A stretch of DNA of 51,005 bases, taken from Sporolactobacillus shoreicorticis. GTDB taxonomy: Bacteria; Bacillota; Bacilli; Bacillales; Sporolactobacillaceae. The stretch spans positions 1 to 51,005 of the forward strand of contig NZ_JAMXWM010000033.1 in assembly GCF_024125445.1 (NCBI RefSeq), in the 5' to 3' direction. The notes under the pieces were generated by a model. It was given only the letters and a program-made list of their open reading frames with translations, made no database searches and had not been told where the DNA came from. Made by a program: the position numbers and the translations under genes. This document shows positions 44,255-51,005 of this stretch, piece by piece. Numbering within the stretch: the stretch's first letter is position 1; each line of letters starts with the position of its first letter.

Positions 44255-45613
44255 ATGAATGTTAAAAAGACTTATTGGAACGATGTCGGTAAAATCAGAT
44301 ATGTAGGTCACGATCACCTACGTTCAGAACTTTCCTTTCACTATTACAATCCGGACGAAGTGATTCATGGCAAGAAGATGCGGGATTGGCTGCGGTTTTC
44401 CGTTGCTTACTGGCATACTTTTGATCAGCGTCTGGTCGATCCATTCGGTACCGGTACGGCTCAGCGGCCATATGACCAATACAGTGATTCCATGGATCTA
44501 GCTTTGGCAAAAGTTGATGCTGCCTTTGAATTCTTTACTAAGCTGGGTGTCGATTATTTTTGTTTCCATGACCGTGACTTGGCTCCTGAAGGCGATACGC
44601 TCAGAGAAACCAACAGAAATCTGGATACAATCATTGACCGCATCGTTGCTTACCAAAAAACGACCGGTATAAAGGCTCTGTGGAACACCTCAAATCTGTT
44701 TACTAATCCTCGATTTGTCGCCGGTGCCGCAACATCACCATATGCTGATATTTATGCATATTCTGCGGCTCAGTTGAAACACAGTCTGGAAATCGGCAAA
44801 CGGGTCGGTGCCGAAAATTACGTATTCTGGGGTGGACGGGAAGGTTATGAATCACTTTGGAATACGGATTTAAAAAAAGAACAGGAGCATGCGGCAAAAT
44901 TTTTCCATCTGGCTAAAGATTATGCTAGAGAAATTGGATTCACTGCCCAAATGCTACTTGAACCGAAACCTAAGGAACCGACGACTCATCAATACGATTT
45001 TGATGCGGCAACGACCATTGCTTTCATGAAAGAATACGACTTGGAAAATGACTTTAAGCTTAATTTGGAGGGAAATCACGCAAATCTGGCCGGCCATACT
45101 TACCAGCATGAAATTCGTGTGGCGCGTGAAGCAGGCCTGCTTGGTTCTCTAGATGCAAATCAAGGCGACAAGCTGATAGGCTGGGACATTGACGAATATC
45201 CTTCCAATCTGTATGAAACCACTGCCGCCATGTATGAAGTTATCGAGAACGGAAGTATCGGGCCTCGCGGCGGATTGAATTTTGACGCAAAGCCGAGACG
45301 CTCCTCTTACAAACCAAATGATCTGTTCTACGGCCATATTGTAGGCATGGACAGTTTCGCTGCCGGACTGCGAGTTGCCGCGAAAATGAAGGAAGACGGG
45401 TTTTTGGATGATATTTTAAGCGATCGTTACCGTTCCTATACGTCCGGAATTGGGGCAGCTATCGAAAACGGCAAAGCCGACTTCAAGTCCCTTGAAGATT
45501 ATATCATCGATAAACCGCAATCCGAATTGATTGCGGCAACACACTCGGATCATCTTGAGAAAATAAAAGATACGATCAATCACTATATCATTGATACCCT
45601 AAGCAAGTCATAA
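44255..45613 (+). CDS. xylA: Xylose isomerase, class II
   Basis: A 452-residue enzyme that converts D-xylose to D-xylulose in the cytoplasm with two divalent metals. His105 and Asp108 in [13 protein letters not shown] form the ring-opening pair. Glu236 and Lys238 in [15 protein letters not shown], the [15 protein letters not shown] helix and [13 protein letters not shown] carry the metal and substrate ligands. The long N-terminal extension before residue 45 is that of class II enzymes. AGGAGGC precedes the ATG. The gene has a strong promoter with cre and an XylR-like dyad in the leader. xylB follows after 68 nt, where a weak hairpin (ACAGG/CCTGT, 45629-45650) may reduce readthrough. Confidence 0.96.
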   Translation: MNVKKTYWNDVGKIRYVGHDHLRSELSFHYYNPDEVIHGKKMRDWLRFSVAYWHTFDQRLVDPFGTGTAQRPYDQYSDSMDLALAKVDAAFEFFTKLGVDYFCFHDRDLAPEGDTLRETNRNLDTIIDRIVAYQKTTGIKALWNTSNLFTNPRFVAGAATSPYADIYAYSAAQLKHSLEIGKRVGAENYVFWGGREGYESLWNTDLKKEQEHAAKFFHLAKDYAREIGFTAQMLLEPKPKEPTTHQYDFDAATTIAFMKEYDLENDFKLNLEGNHANLAGHTYQHEIRVAREAGLLGSLDANQGDKLIGWDIDEYPSNLYETTAAMYEVIENGSIGPRGGLNFDAKPRRSSYKPNDLFYGHIVGMDSFAAGLRVAAKMKEDGFLDDILSDRYRSYTSGIGAAIENGKADFKSLEDYIIDKPQSELIAATHSDHLEKIKDTINHYIIDTLSKS

Positions 45614-45681
45614 TTAAAAGTGCAGTTACAGGGGCCCTTTGTCTCCTGTTTTTCCATGCTGTGTCTTGAGGAGGAATATCC

Positions 45682-47190
45682 ATGAGTGATTACGTGCTCG
45701 GCATTGATTTGGGAACGAGTGCGGTCAAGGTTTCTGCCTTGAACCGCAACGGACAGATCATTGCCCAGGAAAGCGCTGACTATGATTTGATTCAACCTGG
45801 GCCAGGGTATAGCGAACAGAATCCGGAAGACTGGGTCTCCGGCACAACGGCAGCGATTGTACGGCTGATTCAACATGATCACTTAACACTGAAAGCAATT
45901 ACCGGTATTAGTTTTTCAGGTCAAATGCATGGACTGGTGCTTCTTGATGAAAATAACCGAGTACTTCGCCCGGCTATTTTATGGAACGATACCCGGACAA
46001 CGGCCCAATGCAAAGAAATCGAGACATTGCTTGGTGATTCGTTTATTGCAATAACAAAAAATCGGCCACTGGAAGGCTTCACATTGCCAAAATTACTGTG
46101 GGTTAAAGAAAATGAACCGGATATCTGGGCAAAAGCAAAGACATTTCTCCTACCCAAAGATTATGTCCGCTTTCGAATGACGGGCAGGTTGGCAACGGAC
46201 TATTCCGATGCAACCGGAACGGTGTTGCTGGATGTCGCTGCCGGTACGTGGAGTAAGACGATTTGCGAGAAGCTTCATATTCCGCTCTCCCTATGTCCGC
46301 CATTGATCAGATCCATTGATCTGGCCGGTAATGTGACACCAAGCTACGCCGCATTTTCCGGACTGACTATTGGTACAAAGGTCTTCTGCGGTGCGGCCGA
46401 CAATGCCGCGGGTGCTATCGGCACCGGTATCTTGAATTCGAATCGAGTGCTGTCCAGTATTGGCACTTCCGGTGTGGTTCTGAAATATGAAACCAATGCA
46501 GAGACTGACTATCATGGTGTCTTACAGTTTGAGGATCACGCGATTCCCAATAAATTTTACTCTATGGGCGTAACTCTGGCGGCAGGTTATTCGCTGAGCT
46601 GGTTCCAAAAGACCTTTGCAGCTTCGGAAAGTTTTGCAGATTTTATTACCAATGCCGAAAGATCGACCGTGGGGGCGAATGGATTACTATTTACGCCTTA
46701 CATTGTCGGCGAGCGAGCTCCATACGCAGATGCATCCGTTCGTGGGAGCTTTATCGGTATCGACGGCACTCACCAACGCCATGATTTTGTCCGTGCTGTT
46801 TTGGAAGGAATTATCTTCTCGTTTCGCGATATTTTTGCAATCTATGAAGAAAATGGCAGTAATTTTGATACCGTCGTCTCTACCGGTGGCGGTTCAAAAA
46901 GTCCATTATGGCTGCAAATTCAGGCGGACATCTTTAACCGAAAAGTTGTCAGTCTAAAAAATGAACAGGGGCCGGGCATGGGTGCAGCTATGATTGCCGC
47001 AGTTGGTATGGGATGGTTTGACTCCCTTCAGGAATGCACCGAGCAGTTCATCCATTTTGGCAAAGTTTACGTACCAGATTCGGATCATGTTAAGAAATAT
47101 CAGCAAATTTACGAGATCTATCGCAAGGTATACGCGCGGACAAAAGACATCAGCGCGGAGTTGCTGAACTATCGGCAACATAGTTTGTAA
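45682..47190 (+). CDS. xylB: Xylulokinase
   Basis: A 502-residue FGGY-family kinase that makes xylulose 5-phosphate from xylulose and ATP. The N-terminal phosphate loop [28 protein letters not shown] and AILWNDTRT are characteristic of XylB. The catalytic base is Asp240 in [15 protein letters not shown]. The second domain shows [20 protein letters not shown] and the adenine-binding [10 protein letters not shown] segment. GAGGAGG precedes the ATG. It is co-transcribed with xylA and ends at a hairpin terminator near 47402. Its product enters the pentose phosphate or phosphoketolase route, connecting with rpe at the left end of the window. Confidence 0.95.
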   Translation: MSDYVLGIDLGTSAVKVSALNRNGQIIAQESADYDLIQPGPGYSEQNPEDWVSGTTAAIVRLIQHDHLTLKAITGISFSGQMHGLVLLDENNRVLRPAILWNDTRTTAQCKEIETLLGDSFIAITKNRPLEGFTLPKLLWVKENEPDIWAKAKTFLLPKDYVRFRMTGRLATDYSDATGTVLLDVAAGTWSKTICEKLHIPLSLCPPLIRSIDLAGNVTPSYAAFSGLTIGTKVFCGAADNAAGAIGTGILNSNRVLSSIGTSGVVLKYETNAETDYHGVLQFEDHAIPNKFYSMGVTLAAGYSLSWFQKTFAASESFADFITNAERSTVGANGLLFTPYIVGERAPYADASVRGSFIGIDGTHQRHDFVRAVLEGIIFSFRDIFAIYEENGSNFDTVVSTGGGSKSPLWLQIQADIFNRKVVSLKNEQGPGMGAAMIAAVGMGWFDSLQECTEQFIHFGKVYVPDSDHVKKYQQIYEIYRKVYARTKDISAELLNYRQHSL

Positions 47191-47401
47191 CGTTTATCGC
47201 CGTCACGATAACATGAACCTATTTACTATGTTTAAAGATGTAAAAAAAGAGGATTTGCGGAGTGAAAAACAGAACGAATGGATTACCCACGAAGTTCCTA
47301 TGAAATAGCGCAGTCTGTTAAAACGTTGACCTATTGATCATGCACCATAGGGGCAACCTGTTTTCAAAAATCTTAATTTAGTACTTTTCACTACTCTTTT
47401 C

Positions 47402-47448
47402 AACCGGTCACAATAATAATAATTACTTGTGTGATTACCGGTTTTTTT
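47402..47448 (+). terminator. Rho-independent terminator of xylAB
   Basis: AACCGG and TCACA (47402-47412) pair with TGTGA and CCGGTT (47430-47443), with a three-base bulge, followed by eight T residues. It lies about 210 nt past xylB. Confidence 0.75.
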
Positions 47449-47851
47449 TCATGTTTCCCACCTTCTCTGAAAAATTCTCGTTGAACGAGATAATCGCAGA
47501 CAAATTGCAGCGCGCCAAGCAAACTTCCAGAAGGCCTCTGCAACTGTGCGGTTTTGTCCTCATTAAACAGCGCTTTAACGATGGATCAATTTGATAATCA
47601 CGAAGGGCAGTGTTTTCCGCCTTCTGAAAGAACATCGCTGAGTGAAAGCTTAAGATAGACACGGGGTCGATACCAATCATCAGCCGTCCATAGTTGGGTC
47701 GAATGAAGCTTTAACACCAGTACCTTAATGGCATCTGGCACCGATAACATTGTTCGTTAAATATTTTGGGAACAGACATCAAGTATCACGCAGTATCCGA
47801 GTTAAACAGTGACTATCAAGCTCAACATTTATAACACGGGGAGTGAGGCTT
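47449..47851. other. Gene-free stretch before the MFS transporter
   Basis: An 81-codon minus-strand frame (47435-47680) has no recognisable domain, overlaps the terminator and has no ribosome binding site, so I do not call it a gene. It may be debris of a mobile element. No convincing promoter or cre box was identified for the transporter. Confidence 0.4.
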
Positions 47852-49189
47852 ATGCATAAAATCAATAATGGGCTTATTTATTTTTTTGGTGCTCTAGGCG
47901 GGCTGCTGTTTGGTTACGACACTGGAGTTATTTCGGGAGCAATCCTGTTTATCGACAAAGAACTTAAATTAACCACGTTTACAACAGGCATTGTTGTGAG
48001 TGCAATTCTGCTGGGAGCAATGATTGGTGCGGCAGTCGGCGGCACACTTGCTGACCGGTATGGACGGAGGCGAATCGTCCTGGCAGCTGCGGTAACATTT
48101 TGTATAGGTGCCTTAGGATGCGCCGTTTCCTGGAATGTCGGATCACTGATTTTTTTTCGAGTAATTTTAGGAACCGCGGTAGGCGGTGCCTCAACATTAG
48201 TTCCGATGTATCTTTCCGAGCTTGCTCCTGCAAAAGTCAGAGGCGCACTGTCAACTCTGAACCAGCTTATGATCATGATCGGTATTCTACTCGCGTATAC
48301 TATTAATTATCTGTTCGCAAATATAGCCGGAGACTGGCGCTGGATGCTTGGATTTGCTTTTATCCCTGGCATTCTCCTCTTCTTTGGAATGCTACTGGCA
48401 CCGGAAAGTCCAAGATGGCTTGTGGAAAAAGGATGTGAAAACAGGGCAAGAGAAATACTGAATCAGCTTCGGCATGGCATTGGTGTAGATGATGAAATCA
48501 GCGACATTAAACTGACAAATGATCAGCCACATAGCGGATACAGAGATCTGTTTGCTGACTGGGCCCGACCATCATTAATTATTGGAATCGGATTGGCCGT
48601 TTTTCAGCAGGTAATTGGTTGTAATACGGTGCTCTATTATGCACCGACAACATTTACCAAAGTCGGGCTAGGCTCTTCAGCAGCTCTATTAGGGACTATA
48701 GGTATCGGCATTGTGAATGTTCTCGTGACGGTACTGGCCGTCTGGCTGATGGACCGGGCAGGGAGAAGAAAGCTGCTTATGATCGGTAACGTTGGCATGT
48801 CGGTAAGTCTATTTCTCATGGCTTTTACCAGTGGTAGCGGAGCAGCAACATCCATTATGACTGTCATCAGCCTTTCTGTCTATATTATGTTCTTTTCATT
48901 AACATGGGGCCCTGTCATGTGGGTGCTTCTGGGAGAAATCTTTCCATTGCGCATCCGTGGAGTAGCCCTTGGCGTCAGCGGAGTAATCAACTGGTTTGCA
49001 AATCTTATGGTCTCTTTGACTTTCCCCAGCCTATTCGCGAGATTCGGCACAGCATTATTCAGTGTATATGCAATCATGGGGGTCATCGCATTTATTTTCG
49101 TGTTCTGCATGGTTCCTGAAACCGCCGGAAAAAGCCTGGAGCAAATTGAGGCTTCACTGCGATCAAGCAGCTTGCGGAATGTTGACTAA
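47852..49189 (+). CDS. MFS sugar-porter family symporter, probably for D-xylose
   Basis: A 445-residue membrane protein with 12 hydrophobic segments and the classic sugar porter motifs: GALGGLLFGYDTGVISGA in helix 1, GGTLADRYGRRR after helix 2, PESPRWLVEKG after helix 6, QQVIGCNTVLYYAPT in helix 7, DRAGRRKLL, and VPETAGKSLEQIE at the C-terminus. It is a proton-coupled monosaccharide importer of the XylE/AraE/XylT type. I start at the ATG at 47852, which has GGGGAG eight nt upstream; a GTG three codons earlier is less well placed. Its place between xylAB and xylR points to xylose, though L-arabinose is also possible because an arabinoside operon is nearby without an arabinose permease. Confidence 0.87.
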   Translation: MHKINNGLIYFFGALGGLLFGYDTGVISGAILFIDKELKLTTFTTGIVVSAILLGAMIGAAVGGTLADRYGRRRIVLAAAVTFCIGALGCAVSWNVGSLIFFRVILGTAVGGASTLVPMYLSELAPAKVRGALSTLNQLMIMIGILLAYTINYLFANIAGDWRWMLGFAFIPGILLFFGMLLAPESPRWLVEKGCENRAREILNQLRHGIGVDDEISDIKLTNDQPHSGYRDLFADWARPSLIIGIGLAVFQQVIGCNTVLYYAPTTFTKVGLGSSAALLGTIGIGIVNVLVTVLAVWLMDRAGRRKLLMIGNVGMSVSLFLMAFTSGSGAATSIMTVISLSVYIMFFSLTWGPVMWVLLGEIFPLRIRGVALGVSGVINWFANLMVSLTFPSLFARFGTALFSVYAIMGVIAFIFVFCMVPETAGKSLEQIEASLRSSSLRNVD

Positions 49190-49253
49190 TAAAGGAAGAA
49201 GGTAATAAGTTATATTTATCATACAGAAAGAATAACAATTAAATTTTTGTAAT

Positions 49254-49310
49254 GAAAAAAGAGGGGACACATCAGTTCTGTGCGATGCTACGATGCGCCT
49301 CCTCTTTCCT
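49254..49310 (+). terminator. Hairpin terminator after the MFS gene
   Basis: AAAGAGG (49258-49264) pairs with CCTCTTT (49301-49307) with an internal GCGAT/ATGCG-containing loop. The T run after it is short. The remaining gap to 49560 contains the xylR promoter region but no gene. Confidence 0.5.
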
Positions 49311-49560
49311 TTATCCCGCAAACAATAGATAAGTCGTGAAAATTGTTTCAGTTATTTCTCAAAGTAATCAAAGCTCGTTTTCTGCTTCGCATGGAGATTT
49401 GGTGTGATTTTTTATCACCTTTTCTTATCCAAGATTATCGAAATCACACGTTAAAACACCTTGACTTATCCAGCTTACTTATACTAATGTAAATTGTAAA
49501 CTTATTCATATTTTCTGTCAGTATCTTTTTATATGTCATATTGGTTAGGGGGACACCAAG

Positions 49561-50742
49561 ATGATTCGCCACAGCATGAATAACAATCAGCTGCGTAATC
49601 AGAATCTGAAACTTGTTTTGCAGCAGGTTTTTAATAATCGCCCTACTTCGCGAATTGAGATTGCCCGTAATTTACAACTCAACAAATCGACGGTATCATC
49701 TTTATATAATAGTTTAATGGCTGCCGGCTATCTGATTGAACTGGGTTTGGGCGAAGCATCAACAGCTGGCGGACGCAAGCCAATGTTGGTTGATATTAAT
49801 AAAAATTACGGATATACAGTGACTTTTGACTTAGGCTATCGTCATCTGCATGTGATTGCCAACTATTTGAATGGCGATGTTTGGCAGTATGAACAGACCA
49901 AGGTCAAAGATAAATCAATTCACGAAATGGTTGACTTGATCAGAAATTACATTGCCAAGTACCGGCAAAACGACCCAACGGAAAACGGGCTTTTAGGGCT
50001 CTGTTTCTCCATTCATGGAATTGTCGTCAATAATCAAATTAAGCATTCACCATGGATTGATATGGACGGAGTAGATCTGTATGCATTATTTACCAAAGCA
50101 TACGGTATTCCGGTCATACTTGAGAATGAAGCAAATTTGTCAGCTATTTTTGAACGCGATTTCAACGGTGCCAGAACGATGAATAGTATGGTCACCATCA
50201 GTATACATAAAGGCATCGGTGCAGGGATTATTTTGAAAAGAGAATTATTCCGTGGTGAGCATGGTGAGGCGGGCGAAGTCGGCTGCACAATGGCAAATAT
50301 TGCTATTAACTCGGGCGACGGCATGCAACCTCAACATATTGAAAATCTGTGCTCTGAAGATGCCATTATTGCCCAGGTTGAAAAACACAAAGGCTTAAAT
50401 AATCTTAATCGGGAAGACCTTGTCGAATTTTATAAAAAAGAAGATCAGGCGGTCACCCGCATTCTCAGGCAATTCGCCATCGCCATCGCCGGCTTGATTT
50501 ACAACATGGTAAGTTTATTGGATCCTGATGAAATTTTTCTTAACTCGCCGCTTATTGAAGAAATTCCGGAACTGTTGCAAGGGATCCAAACGGCTTACGA
50601 GAGCGTTTCTCAGACAAAGCTTACTATCCACCTTACGTCAAATACTACCCTGGCTACAGTGCTTGGTGGTTGTTCATTGATCACGCATCACGTATTTGGA
50701 TTGGAAAAATATGACATGGATTTCAGCAAATCTAAAATTTAA
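49561..50742 (+). CDS. xylR: ROK-family xylose repressor
   Basis: A 393-residue regulator. The N-terminal winged helix (about 15-75) reads NRPTSRIEIARNLQLNKSTVSSLYNSL, the MarR/ROK-type DNA-binding region of XylR. The ROK domain follows: LGLCFSIHGIV, VILENEANLSAIFERDF, and the IHKGIGAGIILKRELFRGEHGEAGEVG stretch that binds sugar. The cysteine-rich zinc motif of many ROK kinases is not complete, as usual in repressors. It represses xyl genes without xylose. The start lies after TTAGGGGGACACC. It is the last gene of the xylose block and its probable operator is the dyad at 44216. Its own promoter was not fixed. Confidence 0.9.
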   Translation: MIRHSMNNNQLRNQNLKLVLQQVFNNRPTSRIEIARNLQLNKSTVSSLYNSLMAAGYLIELGLGEASTAGGRKPMLVDINKNYGYTVTFDLGYRHLHVIANYLNGDVWQYEQTKVKDKSIHEMVDLIRNYIAKYRQNDPTENGLLGLCFSIHGIVVNNQIKHSPWIDMDGVDLYALFTKAYGIPVILENEANLSAIFERDFNGARTMNSMVTISIHKGIGAGIILKRELFRGEHGEAGEVGCTMANIAINSGDGMQPQHIENLCSEDAIIAQVEKHKGLNNLNREDLVEFYKKEDQAVTRILRQFAIAIAGLIYNMVSLLDPDEIFLNSPLIEEIPELLQGIQTAYESVSQTKLTIHLTSNTTLATVLGGCSLITHHVFGLEKYDMDFSKSKI

Positions 50743-51005
50743 CCGATTGCAGGTGAGGGATGGGGGAAGTTTATCGCAAATTTTCTCTTGAAAACGAACC
50801 AGATCAGGTTGTATTGCGGGGTACTGTTTATCACACACTCATTAATTAAATTAGGTCGGATCGCCGATGATCATAAAATCAATCGACTACGTGCAGATCT
50901 AATCCAGAAAGCACTGTCTTTTTACTTTCGACACAGTTCCCCATTAACACCGTACCGAAGAAATAACATTAAACTCAATACGAGAAAATAAGACCTCCGC
51001 CGCCC
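50743..51005 (+). other. Window end without a supported gene
   Basis: After xylR there is no clear terminator. A 67-codon frame beginning with TTG at 50788 lacks a ribosome binding site and any known motif, so it is not called. Confidence 0.4.

Noticed and set aside
47435-47680. 81-codon minus-strand frame downstream of xylB
   Set aside because: It overlaps the xylAB terminator, lacks a ribosome binding site and matches no family I know.
50788-50991. 67-codon plus-strand frame after xylR starting with TTG
   Set aside because: It has no ribosome binding site, no known motif and a composition like non-coding DNA.

Overview
The window is a low-to-moderate GC Gram-positive (Bacillota) chromosome segment. 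The support is strong AGGAGG-type ribosome binding sites, TTG and GTG starts, Rho-independent terminators, about ten matches to the CcpA cre consensus, PTS lactose genes, and a class II xylose isomerase with a ROK-type XylR. A lactic acid bacterium or a Sporolactobacillus-like bacillus fits best; the genus cannot be fixed from the sequence. There are no rRNA or tRNA genes and no CRISPR array.

Layout. 1-1.8 kb: rpe (ribulose-phosphate 3-epimerase) with a cre-controlled promoter, and a histidine phosphatase. 1.8-2.7 kb: decayed IS3 and IS30 remnants. 2.7-7.7 kb: a lactose PTS operon lacF-lacE-lacG on the minus strand, with a divergent LacI-type regulator. 7.7-17.1 kb: a glucurono-xylan block on the minus strand (GPH transporter, cytoplasmic GH115 alpha-glucuronidase, secreted clan GH-A enzyme with an inserted DNRLRE/CBM96-like domain) with a GntR/FCD regulator, a broken kduD and a GH127 tail. 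17.7-27.9 kb: an arabinoside operon on the minus strand (GH51, MFS transporter, frameshifted GH51, GH27, GH127) facing a divergent ArsR-type regulator with a large extra C-terminal domain. 28.2-30.3 kb: a GH43 gene with one in-frame stop and a heavily decayed GH31. 31.1-34.6 kb: two secreted GH43 enzymes, each with an F5/8 type C domain, downstream of two cre sites. 34.6-39.5 kb: IS3 remnants, an intact GH31, a truncated group II intron and a deleted duplicate of a GH43 gene tail. 39.5-50.7 kb: AraC regulator, GPH transporter with one in-frame stop, GH31 alpha-xylosidase, xylA, xylB, an MFS xylose-type transporter and xylR.

How it works together. Secreted GH43 and GH-A enzymes would trim hemicellulose or arabinogalactan outside the cell. 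GPH/MFS symporters import the oligosaccharides. Cytoplasmic GH115, GH51, GH27, GH127 and GH31 enzymes release glucuronate, L-arabinose, galactose (or arabinopyranose) and xylose. XylA and XylB make xylulose 5-phosphate and Rpe interconverts it with ribulose 5-phosphate. No araBAD genes and no intact hexuronate pathway genes are in the window. Each block has its own regulator (LacI, GntR, ArsR, AraC, ROK), and cre sites give common carbon catabolite control.

The island is visibly eroding. Several genes carry single lesions in otherwise intact frames (GH51 frameshift, GH43 TGA, GPH TAG), others are deeply decayed (kduD, GH31, GH127 tail), and the breaks between blocks are filled with dead IS elements and an intron fragment.
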